A DNA stretch of 64,000 nucleotides from Paenalcaligenes niemegkensis (GTDB lineage: Bacteria > Pseudomonadota > Gammaproteobacteria > Burkholderiales > Burkholderiaceae_B), in assembly GCF_022230885.1 (NCBI RefSeq), contig NZ_JAKGCT010000004.1:62001-126000 (forward strand), given 5' to 3'. A model generated the notes under the pieces. It saw only the letters and a program-made list of their open reading frames with translations. It ran no database searches and was not told the origin of the DNA. The position numbers and the translations under genes are program-made. Positions 47,175-56,509 of this stretch are shown here, piece after piece; position 1 is the stretch's first letter, and the number at the start of each line of letters is the position of its first letter.

Positions 47175-48257
47175 TTTTAGGTTTTTTAGGCATGGAGTCG
47201 CCACGAAATAGAGTGGCTGCTTGTGGAGGGATGTGGACGCAGAGTTGCCTGTCCATGAGTTCATGATTCGTTTGAATACGAAAACTCCCACCGGGACCTG
47301 CTACTTCATGCTGGTATATAGAACCCAAGTAAATGCTGCTGAGCAGACTTACGTTCAAGGTATTGTCCTGCGCTGCATCTACGATTTCTATTTTTTCTGG
47401 ACGAATGGCGATCACTACGTCTTTATCTAGCGTTTCTTTGCCGATACCACAGCGCAACAGGCTTCCGTCGGTAAGTTTGACCGTGGCCCATAAGTCGTTG
47501 GTTTCTTGAATCTGGCCGCGTAAGAAGTTGGATGATCCGATAAAATCCGCCACGAAAGAGTCAGCAGGCGTTTCGTAGATTTCTTTTGGTGTCCCCAATT
47601 GGCGCACTTTGCCATTGGACATAACGGCAATACGATCGGAGACGGCTAAAGCCTCGGCTTGGTCGTGAGTTACATATACAGTAGTCACTTTGAGTCGTTC
47701 TTGCAGTTCACGTAGCCAGACTCTGGCACGCTCGCGCAGCTTGGCATCCAGATTGGATAAGGGTTCATCGAGTAGCAATAGACCTGGGGTATATACAAGT
47801 GCTCGGGCTAAGGCTACGCGTTGTTGTTGGCCGCCAGACAGTTCAAAAGGATAGCGACTCGCAAACTTATCCATTTCCACCAGGCTTAAGGCCTCTTGAA
47901 TGCGTTTGTCGCGTTCGGCTTTTCCTATGCGTCGCAGCTTCAGCGGGAAAGCCAGATTTTCGGCAACCGACATATGAGGCCACAGAGCGTAACTTTGAAA
48001 AACCAGACCAATATTGCGATGTTCAGGTTCTACTGATAGGTTTTTTGACCGTTAAATAGCTCCGTGTCTCCGACGCGGATGAGTCCGGAGGTAGCATCGT
48101 TTAGTCCGGCGATAGCGAACAGAGTAGTAGACTTACCGCAGCCTGAAGGACCCAGCAATGTCAAAAATTCGCCTGAAGGTATAGACAACGAAATGTTTTC
48201 TACGGCGGTGACATCGCCATATGCGATGGTGAGATTTTCTAGAACGAGATCAGCCAT
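47158..48257 (-). CDS. ABC transporter ATPase (Fe3+/POT type), frame broken as read
   Basis: This is the ATPase of a binding-protein-dependent importer. The N-terminal frame (48257 on) has the Walker A GPSGCGKSTTLFAIAG. The rest, with Q-loop FQSYALWPHM, signature [15 protein letters not shown], Walker B LLLLDEPLSNLDAKLRE, the H-loop and a C-terminal TOBE-like domain, is in another frame. They join at six T (plus strand 48041-48046); a seventh base gives GQKNLSVEPEHRNIGLVFQ and 366 residues. It overlaps the permease by 8 nt. No other ATPase is near, so it is presumably functional. Confidence 0.88.
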
Positions 48258-49985
48258 AGATTTTTACTCCCAACAGACGGCGAGAAAGAAATACAAAAGC
48301 AGCGGTAATTAAAATCTGTACGGCGGCGAGTGCCGAAACAGGGCCGTTATCTCCTTGGGTGTATAAACTCAGCATTGTTGTTCCTATAATTTCTGATCCT
48401 GACTGGTATAAGAAGACGGCCGTTACATACTCTTTGAAGAAATGGATAAAAAGTAGAGCAAAGGTCGAGAACAAGGCAGGTTTAAGCAGTGGTAATACAA
48501 TGCGCTGCATAGTGGTCCACCACCCAGCCCCTGAGATGCGGGCTGCGCGATCTAGCTCTTCGCCGATTTGGGCCAAGGCAGGCGCGATTGCACCGAAACC
48601 TATAGGGATGTAGCGGATGACAAAAGCGGCAATTAGTACCCAAATTGTGCCTCGGATAATATCCAGGCCGGGTACCCAGACCACCGCGTAAAAGAAGCCT
48701 AGGCCAGCGATAATCCCTGGAAGCGAGCGGGGTAGCAAGGCAACGTATTCCAGTGTGCGGCGAAAGCGAAAGGCAGAGCGCCTTGCGACGAAAGCAATTA
48801 ACACCACGACAATGGTGCCAATAATGCCGCCTAAGAGTGAAATAACCACCGAGTTCCAAATTGAGCGTACATAGCTGGCCTGACTAAATATTAGTTTGAA
48901 GTTATCTAACGTCAGTAACTCCCAAAAGGGTACTAGAGGGGTAAGGAATGTAACGCTGGCACGCATCAATATCCCGCTAAATACGGTGATAATCGTAAAA
49001 AACACATAGGCAAATACGACAAGGAACAAGGGCCAGCGCCATGAGCCTAGCGCTACTATTGATGGGCGGGTAGCTTTGCCCCGAACAGTAACAAAGCGGT
49101 CAGTGTTACGCATAAGCCGCCCTTGCAGCCACACTAGGAAGCCGACCATTAATAACAGCACAAGTGCTGCAGCACCCACAATCCCGTAATCGGACTCTAC
49201 CGCTGCATTAATGCCCTGATCGTATAAGAACGTGGTGATGGTATCTAACCCCACGGGGCCGCCGAACACCAAGGGTATAGCAAGCATCTCTACCCCAATT
49301 ACGAAATTCAACACGGCAGAGTAAATGAGGGCTGGGCGCATCATGGGAACAGTGACACTCCATAATGCACGCATAGGGCTGGCGCCGACTGAGCGTGCAG
49401 CGGCCTCAAGCTGGGCGTCAGCTTTAGTTACAGCACCGATGCACATCAAATAGGTAAGAGGAGCCTGACTTAGACCAGCAACCAGACCCATACCAGTGAG
49501 AGTGTATAGATTCCAAAGCTCCAGGCCGGTCCATGAGCGTAACGCCAGTGTGATATAGCCTGAAGGGCCATACATGGTGAACCAGCCAAAGGCAATGACT
49601 AGATTACTGACGAATAAGGGCCAGATGATAAGCTCGGCCATCCACTTGCGGCCGGGCAAGTTCGTGCGTCCGATAATAATTGCCAGCATGGCACCAAAAA
49701 ATTGCGCAATGCCCATTGTTAACACCGCGAAATAAATAGTATTTAATGCGATGACACCCATTCCGGCTTCAGTGAACAGTCGCCATAGGTTGTTGAGTGT
49801 AAATGCAGCGTTGCTAAGGTATAAAGGTTTATCAAGAAAAGCCTGAGCGACAATCGGGGCGAGTGGGCCCATAACCATTACGAACGTAAGAATGGTCACG
49901 GTCCAAAAAGTAGATTGGAACGATTAGGCCCGGAAGACTTTAGGCGTGGAGAGACCTGCATTTCTGTTTCTGACAGTTTTGCCAT
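48250..49985 (-). CDS. ABC transporter permease, fused double-domain (FbpB type), frame broken near start
   Basis: This two-domain permease has about twelve helices and two EAA loops: AAARSVGASPMRALWSVTVP in the first half and AARISGAGWWTTMQRIVLP in the second. As read the frame opens at a GTG at 49899 with a truncated first helix. One base added to the A5 run (plus strand 49905-49909) links it to an ATG at 49985, giving a cytoplasmic N-terminus (MAKLSETEMQVSPRL) and a complete first helix, 578 residues in all. This architecture is shared by importers of ferric ion, phosphonates and small organic acids. Confidence 0.87.
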
Positions 49986-50049
49986 GGTGTGGGATCATTC
50001 TTTAAGGCAGCCAGCGTATTGCTGGCTGCGAGTTCCAGATAGGGCGTAT

Positions 50050-51155
50050 TTATTTGCCCGACATGGCTGCGGTCCACTTCTTTGCGAAGTCGCCAGCCTG
50101 GTCAATCAAGGCTTTTTCAAAACCGACAACAATGATGTTGTCGTTTCCAACGATATCTGCGATGCCTTGATAGGTATAGCGAACTTCTTTTTCATCTACA
50201 TCATCTCGATATGGAGTTAAACCTCCTTTTCCTACAAGCGTCTGACCTTCGTTACTAAGCAGAAAGTCGATGAGTAGTTTGGCGGAGTTAGGGTTAGCAG
50301 AGTCTTTGGCAATGCCCAGTCCTCGTAGCATTACCGGGGTGCCGTCATCAGGAAAAGCAAAGCCTAAAACTTTTCCGCCAGCCTGATCTAAACGGGGAAA
50401 ATGGTAATGCCGGACACGGCGATTCCAACCATATACTCACCCGCAGCAATTTTCTCATTCATGGGTCCGCCAGAGGTTTCGCCGCGAATCATAGGACCAA
50501 TCGCGCGTAGATCCTCCCAACCTTCTTCACCTTTAACTTGGAGCGTTTGCCACCATGCAGCTAAACCGAAAGAGTTGCGAGCGGCGTCGTAGGTGGTGAT
50601 TCGCCCTTTATATTTATCGGGCTCGGCCTGGGCTAGTTCAACAAGAGATCCCAAGCCTGTCGGTCGTTTATCTTCTGGTAGTAAGACAGCGTTATAGGTA
50701 ATTACTAATGGGTCAGTGGACATGACATTGACCCCGGGGTAGGGGGCGGCAAATTCCGGTAAATATTCATGTTCCGGACTCTGGTAATCCAGCATCGTGC
50801 CTTCCAGTCCATACTTGGCCCAGCGATCGTTAGCTCCGGAAACCAATATATCGGCGGTGCGTGATCCGCTACCTGCTTCCGCTTCCCAGCGGGAGTGCAC
50901 TGTACCGGAACCCAAATCTAAGGTTTCGATTTTTATCCAGGGATAATGTTTGTTGAAACCATTGATTACTGGCCTCCAGTTGTTGTCAGCCATATTGGAA
51001 TAAATGACCAGGCCATTCTCTCCTTTAGAGGCTTGAATCAACTCCTGATAGTTGGCCGGGTAGTATTCGGGTACTGTTACCGTATCGGCTACAGCAGTTG
51101 GAATAGTAGCGGCTAGTAGCAAGCTTAAACTGGCCAATGAGGTGCGTATAAACAT
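50050..51155 (-). CDS. ABC transporter periplasmic binding protein, frame broken as read
   Basis: The signal peptide is SLASLSLLLAATIPTAVA and the mature protein starts near residue 24. The fold is that of FbpA/AfuA-type binding proteins: LVIYSNMADNNWRPVINGFNK, RTADILVSGANDRWAKYG, VNVMSTDPLVITYNAVLL and, after the break, PVMLRGLGIAKDSANPNSAKLL. The parts join at G4 (plus strand 50394-50397); a fifth base gives ITIFPRLDQAGGKVLGFAFPDDG and 368 residues. The ferric-binding Tyr pair is not evident, so iron is not the obvious cargo. The catabolic neighbours suggest an organic acid. It lies 19 nt after iclR. Confidence 0.85.
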
Positions 51156-51174
51156 GAATGTCTCCGTTTTAATT

Positions 51175-51963
51175 TTAATGATGAAGCGTTAAAAGCTTTA
51201 ATTTTTTGCTTGCTTCTGCGGCGGCAGTGACTGTTGCTTTTATCACCTGCTCCAGGTTCTGAGTGAGTCGGTCCCTGGGGCCAGAAATATTGATGGCTGC
51301 TACCGAATGGCCTTTGCCATCTAAGATGGGTGCTGCAACGCCTGCAGCGCCTTCTACCCGGCCTTGAAGGTTGACGACATAGCCGTCTTTGCGTGCGGCT
51401 TCAATCTTTTTCCGGATGCTAAGAATGTCCTCTCCGCTTTCTGGAGGAATCAGATCCAGATAACGTTCGAGATCGCTCTCACTTTTTCCTGCCAGCAGCA
51501 TTAAGCCGCTTGCTACGTAGTGTGGGATGCGTTGCACTTCGATATTGCGGTCGTAACGAATTTCACGCTCCGGCAAGATTTTATTCAAGTAATGTAAACG
51601 CAGTTCAGGAGTCAGTACTGCGATAAAACCAGTTTCATTAATTTCGCTAACTACACCACTTAACACCCCTTCACAGTTGCGTAAGATCGTACCCCAGGCC
51701 AAATTATTTAGACTTGGCTCGCCAGGCAGGCGTATGAGCGTGTAGCGTCCGTCGGACTCACGGCTGACATAGTTGTCTTCGACGAGCGCACGTATCAAGA
51801 GAAGTGCTGTACTTTTAGGCCAAGTGAATTGGTTAACAATATCAATTAATGCAACTGAATGTGGCTGTAGCGCCAACCATTCGATCAGTAAAAGTATTCG
51901 TTTATATCCCCGTGCTGCAGTAGAGGGTGTTTTAGGCATGGCAGAGAGTTCAATATGTTGCAT
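51175..51963 (-). CDS. IclR-family transcriptional regulator
   Basis: The 262-residue protein has an N-terminal winged helix (residues about 18-80: RILLLIEWLALQPHSVALIDIVNQFTWPKSTALLLIRALVE) and an IclR effector domain (IPHYVASGLMLLAG, ILSIRKKIEAARKDGYVVN, EGAAGVAAPILDGKGHSVAAINISGP). It is the first gene of the long operon, unlike the usual divergent position. IclR proteins commonly sense the substrate of the pathway they control, typically an aromatic or short carboxylic acid. A strong sigma-70 promoter lies 28-56 nt upstream. Confidence 0.9.
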   Translation of the reverse strand: MQHIELSAMPKTPSTAARGYKRILLLIEWLALQPHSVALIDIVNQFTWPKSTALLLIRALVEDNYVSRESDGRYTLIRLPGEPSLNNLAWGTILRNCEGVLSGVVSEINETGFIAVLTPELRLHYLNKILPEREIRYDRNIEVQRIPHYVASGLMLLAGKSESDLERYLDLIPPESGEDILSIRKKIEAARKDGYVVNLQGRVEGAAGVAAPILDGKGHSVAAINISGPRDRLTQNLEQVIKATVTAAAEASKKLKLLTLHH

Positions 51964-51990
51964 GGGTTTATTGTGTTGAATATGTTTTTG

Positions 51991-52019
51991 AGTTTAGGTT
52001 TGCCTGTTATAGGTGTCAA
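51991..52019 (-). promoter_or_regulatory. Sigma-70 promoter of the iclR-ABC-CoA-transferase operon
   Basis: On the minus strand a perfect TTGACA (plus 52014-52019) is followed 17 nt later by TAAACT (plus 51991-51996). It is the only good promoter I see for the eight-gene run, since all later genes overlap or lie within 65 nt. Confidence 0.6.
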
Positions 52020-52127
52020 TCTAGGGCTAATACCTAACTGCTTTCAGCACTTAAGCCATTATGGAGAGGGATAGAACCTACAGTTTGTTAGGGAAATAAC
52101 GATCGCAACTGTCATATAATTCGCTTT

Positions 52128-52559
52128 ATGCTCACCCTTCGAGAATGCATTCGGTATAAAGGTATGGCAGTCTGGAAAATTATTTTTTGCCTGACTGTGA
52201 TTTCGTTTTTGTTCCGCTCAGTCATTCCGGCGGGCTACATGCCAGATGGCTCCGGTGGGCGCCATGGCAAGCTTGCTATTACCCTTTGCTCGATAGAAGG
52301 GGGAAGCCGCCTACTGCCACTCGATTTGTCGCCTCAGTCCGGCGGTCCGCTTTCTTCTGATAAGCACACCAGCGCTGCAGACTGCTCATTTGGTCTGGGG
52401 CTCTCGCAGGCCGTGGTTCCTTTTCATAATGAGCTTGTGCTGCCTGGGACGCTATCCCGGCATTCCTTGCAGCTGCTAGTGCGTAACTACGCGCTGCCGC
52501 CCTTGCCGGCCCAGGGCCCACCGCTTGGATCTCGGGCCCCGCCTTCAAGCCTCGATTGA
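52128..52559 (+). CDS. DUF2946-family small membrane protein
   Basis: The 143-residue protein has one N-terminal hydrophobic segment (IIFCLTVISFLFRSV), the DUF2946 signature VIPAGYMPD, a Cys in ITLCS, and a Pro-rich C-terminal tail (ALPPLPAQGPP). Function is unknown; family members usually sit beside copper-handling genes, as here. The start is uncertain: TATAAT (52115-52120) ends 7 nt before the ATG at 52128, which would make a leaderless message. An in-frame ATG at 52164 just before the membrane segment is equally plausible. Confidence 0.75.
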   Translation: MLTLRECIRYKGMAVWKIIFCLTVISFLFRSVIPAGYMPDGSGGRHGKLAITLCSIEGGSRLLPLDLSPQSGGPLSSDKHTSAADCSFGLGLSQAVVPFHNELVLPGTLSRHSLQLLVRNYALPPLPAQGPPLGSRAPPSSLD

Positions 52560-52620
52560 TTTGTTCTTGGTGGCCGTTGCTTCAATGGCCATGCTTTGAT
52601 GAGTTTCACTCCGAGGTTTG

Positions 52621-53163
52621 ACCATGACTATATTTCGTAGCAGCGCTCGCTTTACTATTGCATTGGCGTCCATTTTTATCGCTCCCCAGGTTTTTTCACA
52701 CGTTAGCCTTGAAACCAGGGAAGCGCCGGTAGAGAGCCGCTATCAAGCGGTTTTCCGGGTTCCGCACGGCTGCCAGGGTTCGCCCACGGTAAAGATCCGG
52801 GTCCGTATTCCTGAAGGTGTGGTGGGAGTAAAGCCCCAGCCCAAGGCCGGGTGGACTTTAGAAACCGTCAAAGGCGATTACGCTCAGCCTTACACTTTAT
52901 ATGGTGCGCAAGTCAGTGCCGGTGTTAAAGAGGTGTCCTGGACGGGCGGTCCTTTACTTGATGAACACTATGACGAGTTTGTTTTCGTCGCTTATCTGAG
53001 CAGCAGCTTGGAGGCCAACAGCACACTGCACTTTCCGGTCGTGCAAGAGTGCCAAGATGGCGTCGAGCGATGGATAGATTTGCCCTCCACCGAACAGCAA
53101 GCGACAGGCGGCGATCACTCCGATTCTCCCGCTCCTGGACTTGAACTGCTGCCTAAACAGTAA
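52621..53163 (+). CDS. YcnI-like copper-binding protein (DUF1775)
   Basis: YcnI proteins bind Cu(II) at the mature N-terminus through a monohistidine brace. After a signal peptide (FTIALASIFIAPQVFS) the mature chain starts HVSLETREAPVESRYQAVF, so the N-terminal His and a following Glu are in place. VPHGCQGSPT, GWTLETVKGDY and EVSWTGGPLLDEHYDEFVF are family motifs. The protein is likely periplasmic, and lacks the C-terminal membrane anchor seen in Bacillus YcnI. The CopC-CopD fusion follows after 56 nt, the same neighbour as Bacillus ycnJ. An in-frame ATG three residues into the product (MTMTIFRSS) is also possible as start. Confidence 0.88.
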   Translation, partial: TMTIFRSSARFTIALASIFIAPQVFSHVSLETREAPVESRYQAVFRVPHGCQGSPTVKIRVRIPEGVVGVKPQPKAGWTLETVKGDYAQPYTLYGAQVSAGVKEVSWTGGPLLDEHYDEFVFVAYLSSSLEANSTLHFPVVQECQDGVERWIDLPSTEQQATGGDHSDSPAPGLELLPKQ

Positions 53164-53219
53164 TTAGCCTGGCACGTCGACGTATTCATCAGGATGCGTC
53201 GATGAAAGGAGACATGATA

Positions 53220-54851
53220 ATGCAGGCATTCCACCGTCCTGTGAAGTCCACATCCGCCTGCTTGCTGAGCACATTGATAACGCTGTTTTTGGTAGTGGTG
53301 ATGGCTGCCTGGAACTCAGTCGCGTTTGCACATGCTTCGCTGGTATCCAGTACGCCTGCGATGGGCGCTACTTTGTCCAGTGCGCCCACGCAGGCACAAC
53401 TTGTGTTCAATGAGCCGGTGTCGCCGTTAGTGCTAAAGCTGGTTGAACCTGATGGAACCGCGATAAATCTAAGCCAGATAAGAACATTGCCCAAAGGCTT
53501 GGCGCTGTCTTTGCCGCCATTGATTCAGCAAGGCTCATACGCGCTGAGCTGGAGGGTGGTCTCGGCAGACGGCCATCCGGTAAGTGGAGCATTAAGCTTT
53601 TCGGTCGGATCCGGCGACACAGGTGCAAATGCAGCTACGGCGGACACAGTCTCTGCAGGGAGGAACTTTCTGATCTGGCTTTCACGCTTGAGCGCGTACG
53701 CAGGCTTGGTTTTTGGAATAGCTTTGGCTGTTTTTCATTCTTTAGGTTTAGTGCGCGGCGGCAGACGCCGGGCAGGTCTGTGCGCGTTGGCATTCGGGGG
53801 TGTTGCTACAGTGTTGAACGTAGGCCTGTTAGGTGTGGATGCGTTGGACTTGCCGCTTAAAGGTCTGCTGGCTAAAGAAGCCTGGAGTATTGCCAGCGCT
53901 ACTTCGTTTGGTGTTTCCGCCATTTTCGCGCTAGCGGCTCTTGCCTGCGCAGGGATAGCCTGGAGTAGCACGCCGGTTTGGGCCAAAAGGCTGTGGGCTG
54001 GGCTGGCTGTGTTTTTGTTGGGAGCCTCTTTGGCAGCCAGTGGTCATGCGAGCGTGGCGCCTCCGGAATGGTTGGCCCGGCCGGCTGTATGGCTACACGC
54101 TATTGCAATAGTATTGTGGATCGGATCGTTGTGGCCGCTGGCTTATGAGCTGAATGATTCGGAAAGCGTGACGTTGCTTAGAGGCTTTAGCAGGCTGATC
54201 CCCTTTGGCCTGGTGCTGCTCTTTGCAAGTGGAGGCGTGCTGATTTACCTGCAGTTTGACTCGCCAGCGTCTCTTTGGCTAAGCGCTTACGGACAAATAT
54301 TGCTGCTTAAGCTTATATTGTTAAGCATACTTTTGGCTTTAGGGGCCTACAATCGTTATCGGCTCACGGATGCTGTACTGCGTTCCCATACTGGTGCGCG
54401 ACGAGCCATGAAGCACATTATTTATGTAGAGCTTATGCTGGCTTTGGCGATTTTTGCGGTGGTATCGCTTTGGCGGTTTACGCCACCACCGCGGGCACTG
54501 AGTGTCATTCCGCCAGCCGTTCCTGTCATTTCGGCCTATATTCAAGCCCCGGCTGCCATAGCCAGGCTGAACCTGACCCTCGCAGCTCACGGACAACCCA
54601 CCGCATTGACCTTGTCCTTGTCAGAGACAGGTCTAAACCCCTTGAAAGCTCAAGAGGTGGATGTGTCATTTTCAAATACAGCAGCCGGTATCGCGGCTAT
54701 TGTATTGCCCGCGAGACGCCTGAGCGAGGGCGAATGGGAGGTCAGGGATATTCAGTTGCCACAGCAGGATAGCTGGCAGATTCGCATTGACGCGTTGATC
54801 TCGGATTTTGAGCGAGTCCGCCTTGAGACCACGCTGAAATTGACTGAATAA
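53220..54851 (+). CDS. CopC-CopD fusion copper transport protein (YcnJ-like)
   Basis: The 543-residue protein has a signal sequence ending at AFA, then a CopC domain beginning with His (HASLVSSTPAMGATLSSAP), the usual Cu(II)-binding N-terminus, with a second conserved His in SADGHPVSGALSFSVG. A CopD membrane domain of about eight helices follows (residues about 150-430), including RPAVWLHAIAIVLWIGSLWPLAYEL and ASGGVLIYL. The C-terminal 110 residues form a soluble beta-rich tail. Such proteins are thought to import copper across the inner membrane. GGAG lies 8 nt before the ATG at 53220. Confidence 0.9.
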   Translation: MQAFHRPVKSTSACLLSTLITLFLVVVMAAWNSVAFAHASLVSSTPAMGATLSSAPTQAQLVFNEPVSPLVLKLVEPDGTAINLSQIRTLPKGLALSLPPLIQQGSYALSWRVVSADGHPVSGALSFSVGSGDTGANAATADTVSAGRNFLIWLSRLSAYAGLVFGIALAVFHSLGLVRGGRRRAGLCALAFGGVATVLNVGLLGVDALDLPLKGLLAKEAWSIASATSFGVSAIFALAALACAGIAWSSTPVWAKRLWAGLAVFLLGASLAASGHASVAPPEWLARPAVWLHAIAIVLWIGSLWPLAYELNDSESVTLLRGFSRLIPFGLVLLFASGGVLIYLQFDSPASLWLSAYGQILLLKLILLSILLALGAYNRYRLTDAVLRSHTGARRAMKHIIYVELMLALAIFAVVSLWRFTPPPRALSVIPPAVPVISAYIQAPAAIARLNLTLAAHGQPTALTLSLSETGLNPLKAQEVDVSFSNTAAGIAAIVLPARRLSEGEWEVRDIQLPQQDSWQIRIDALISDFERVRLETTLKLTE

Positions 54852-55232
54852 TTTTACAGTTACTATTGCTGCCCAGATCATGGGTTATTTGTCGTGCTTT
54901 CCCAGCGGCCACGCCACGATGTGTGGCCTTAACATATTTAACGCTTGCTGTCTTAATGATTCGGGCGGTGCCATCAAAGAGCCTTAAGCCTTAAGCCTTT
55001 TGCTGGTTGCTTGAACGCCGGTTACAAGGACGGGGCTTGATAGAGTTGGCGCTGCAGTCTGCCGATACTGGAAGAGCGGAAAGCCATGGAGAATAAGAAC
55101 GGAATTCTTCTCACTTGAATTCTTGGCATCATCCACTTACCCCAAGATTCATTTCGATGCCGGGCCGCTTCCGATATCCATTACATTGATTGTGTATAGA
55201 CCGCTTGCTACGGTTTTGATAAGGAGACGATT
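54852..55232. other. 381-nt intergenic region
   Basis: This holds no convincing gene. A 6-bp GGCCAC/GTGGCC hairpin (54907-54928) follows the copper operon and may help end it. A short direct repeat CTTAAGC lies near 54990. The promoter of the small Pro-rich gene should be at the right end, but no clear hexamers were found. Confidence 0.5.
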
Positions 55233-55420
55233 ATGCCACTACATAGCACGCGAAACTCAGACAAACCTGCTAATCCGCCTGCACAGCGGCCCGCAGAGAA
55301 ACCACCTCCCAAACCGGAGATTGATTCAGACGTACATCCGCAGCGTCGCCCCGGCGACCCCCATTGCCAAACGAGTCAGACAACATTCCGGGCGATGAAA
55401 ACGACCCAACTCTGGTTTAG
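55233..55420 (+). CDS. Small proline-rich hydrophilic protein, frame broken as read
   Basis: A strong ribosome site (AAGGAG, 6 nt before the ATG) opens a short gene rich in Pro, Lys and acidic residues (PANPPAQRPAEKPPPKPE). As read it runs to 55550 across a terminator, which is unlikely. One C added to C5 (55358-55362) changes the tail to PPLPNESDNIPGDENDPTLV and a stop at 55420, just before the terminator, giving about 62 residues. It has no signal peptide, membrane segment or recognised family, and is probably disordered. Function unknown. Confidence 0.6.
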
Positions 55421-55435
55421 ACCGGTGACCTTTAC

Positions 55436-55471
55436 AAAAACCTGCGACGCGCACCGTCAGCAGGTTTTTTT
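55436..55471 (+). terminator. Rho-independent terminator after the small Pro-rich gene
   Basis: AAAAACCTGC and GCAGGTTTTTTT pair around a 14-nt loop, ending in seven T. It lies 15 nt after the corrected stop at 55420 and inside the reading frame as given, which supports the shorter gene model. It isolates the phn operon from upstream transcription. Confidence 0.85.
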
Positions 55472-55497
55472 GTCTGTTCGCCCGGTGTTTCTGCAGG

Positions 55498-55553
55498 GGG
55501 TCATGAATTTGTCATCTACGGTTAATGCCAAGGTCATACAAGCTACCTAAGAT
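55498..55553 (+). promoter_or_regulatory. Double Pho box and -10 element of the phn operon
   Basis: Four 7-mers with an 11-bp period: GGGTCAT (55498), TTGTCAT (55509), GGTTAAT (55520) and AGGTCAT (55531), each separated by 4 nt. This matches the PhoB box (CTGTCAT repeats with 4-nt spacers). A -10-like TAAGAT (55548-55553) starts 11 nt after the last repeat, the usual spacing when PhoB replaces a -35 element. phnC starts 48 nt further on. Confidence 0.8.
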
Positions 55554-55600
55554 GCTGCCTATTGCGACAATGCGTCGTCCAGCTAATTGGGAGAGCACGA

Positions 55601-56434
55601 ATGAACTCAGTAATCCGTGTCGAGGGTTTAAATAAAAGCTTTTCCGGGAAACAAGTCTTGTTTGACCTGGGACTAACCGTAAAAGCCGGAGAAATGGTTG
55701 CCCTTATTGGGGCATCAGGGTCGGGAAAATCCACCTTGCTGCGTCATCTGGCGGGTTTGGCCTGCAGTGACAAGAGTAATTCCAGCTCTATTCAGATTCT
55801 GGGCCAGTCTGTTCAGCAGGCGGGCAGCCTTAATAATCAGGTACGTCGTCTGCGTGCTGACATTGGCTATATCTTCCAGCAATTTAATCTTGTTGGGCGC
55901 CTCAGTGTGCTCACTAATGTTTTGTTGGGCCATCTGGGCCGTATGCCGCGCTGGCGTGGTTCGCTGGGCTTATTCAGTGCAGAAGAGATAGAACGGGCCA
56001 TGGCCGCTCTTGAACGGGTCGGGCTGGTCGAATATGCGCATCGGCGTGCCTCTACCTTGTCGGGCGGGCAGCAGCAACGAGTCGCCATAGCGCGAGCGCT
56101 CAGTCAGCAGGCTGAAGTGATATTGGCTGATGAGCCCATTGCTTCGCTGGATCCTGAGTCGGCACGCAAGGTTATGGATATCCTGGCCGACATCAATCAA
56201 AGCGACGGAAAGACGGTGGTGGTCACCTTGCACCAAGTGGACTACGCCGTGCGTTACTGCAAGCGGGTGGTTGCCCTGAAGGGTGGTCATATTCATTTTG
56301 ATGGCTCAGTGCAGGCTCTGAACAGCCCTTTCTTAAGCGAGCTTTACAGCGGCGATCTTGATATGTCGCTTGTTCTTTCTGATAAAGAATCGCATCAGAA
56401 TGCTACACGCCTGGCGTGCCCGATCGCTGCCTGA
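55601..56434 (+). CDS. phnC: Phosphonate ABC transporter ATPase PhnC
   Basis: This is the ATPase of the phosphonate importer. The 277-residue protein has Walker [18 protein letters not shown]-loop [20 protein letters not shown] (typical PhnC), signature [15 protein letters not shown], Walker [16 protein letters not shown] and H-loop [16 protein letters not shown] precedes the ATG at 55601. It is the first gene of the phn operon under a Pho box. A PhnF-type palindrome lies between it and phnD. Confidence 0.95.
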   Translation: MNSVIRVEGLNKSFSGKQVLFDLGLTVKAGEMVALIGASGSGKSTLLRHLAGLACSDKSNSSSIQILGQSVQQAGSLNNQVRRLRADIGYIFQQFNLVGRLSVLTNVLLGHLGRMPRWRGSLGLFSAEEIERAMAALERVGLVEYAHRRASTLSGGQQQRVAIARALSQQAEVILADEPIASLDPESARKVMDILADINQSDGKTVVVTLHQVDYAVRYCKRVVALKGGHIHFDGSVQALNSPFLSELYSGDLDMSLVLSDKESHQNATRLACPIAA

Positions 56435-56465
56435 GCATCGGCAAGTTAGGTCCTCTTTTTAAAAC

Positions 56466-56485
56466 CAACTTGTCTAGACAAGTTG
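56466..56485. promoter_or_regulatory. Perfect 20-bp palindrome, candidate PhnF operator upstream of phnD
   Basis: Arms CAACTTGTCT / AGACAAGTTG form a perfect 20-bp palindrome in the phnC-phnD gap, 24 nt before the phnD ATG. The core TTGTCTAGACAA resembles operators of HutC-subfamily GntR regulators (for example mycobacterial PhnF, TGGTATAGACCA). A 16-of-20 copy overlaps the phnF start. Confidence 0.7.
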
Positions 56486-56509
56486 AAACTAAATTACCGG
56501 AGTATGGAT

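Noticed and set aside
55421-55550. C-terminal 43 codons of the small Pro-rich frame
   Set aside because: They run through a rho-independent terminator and into the Pho box.
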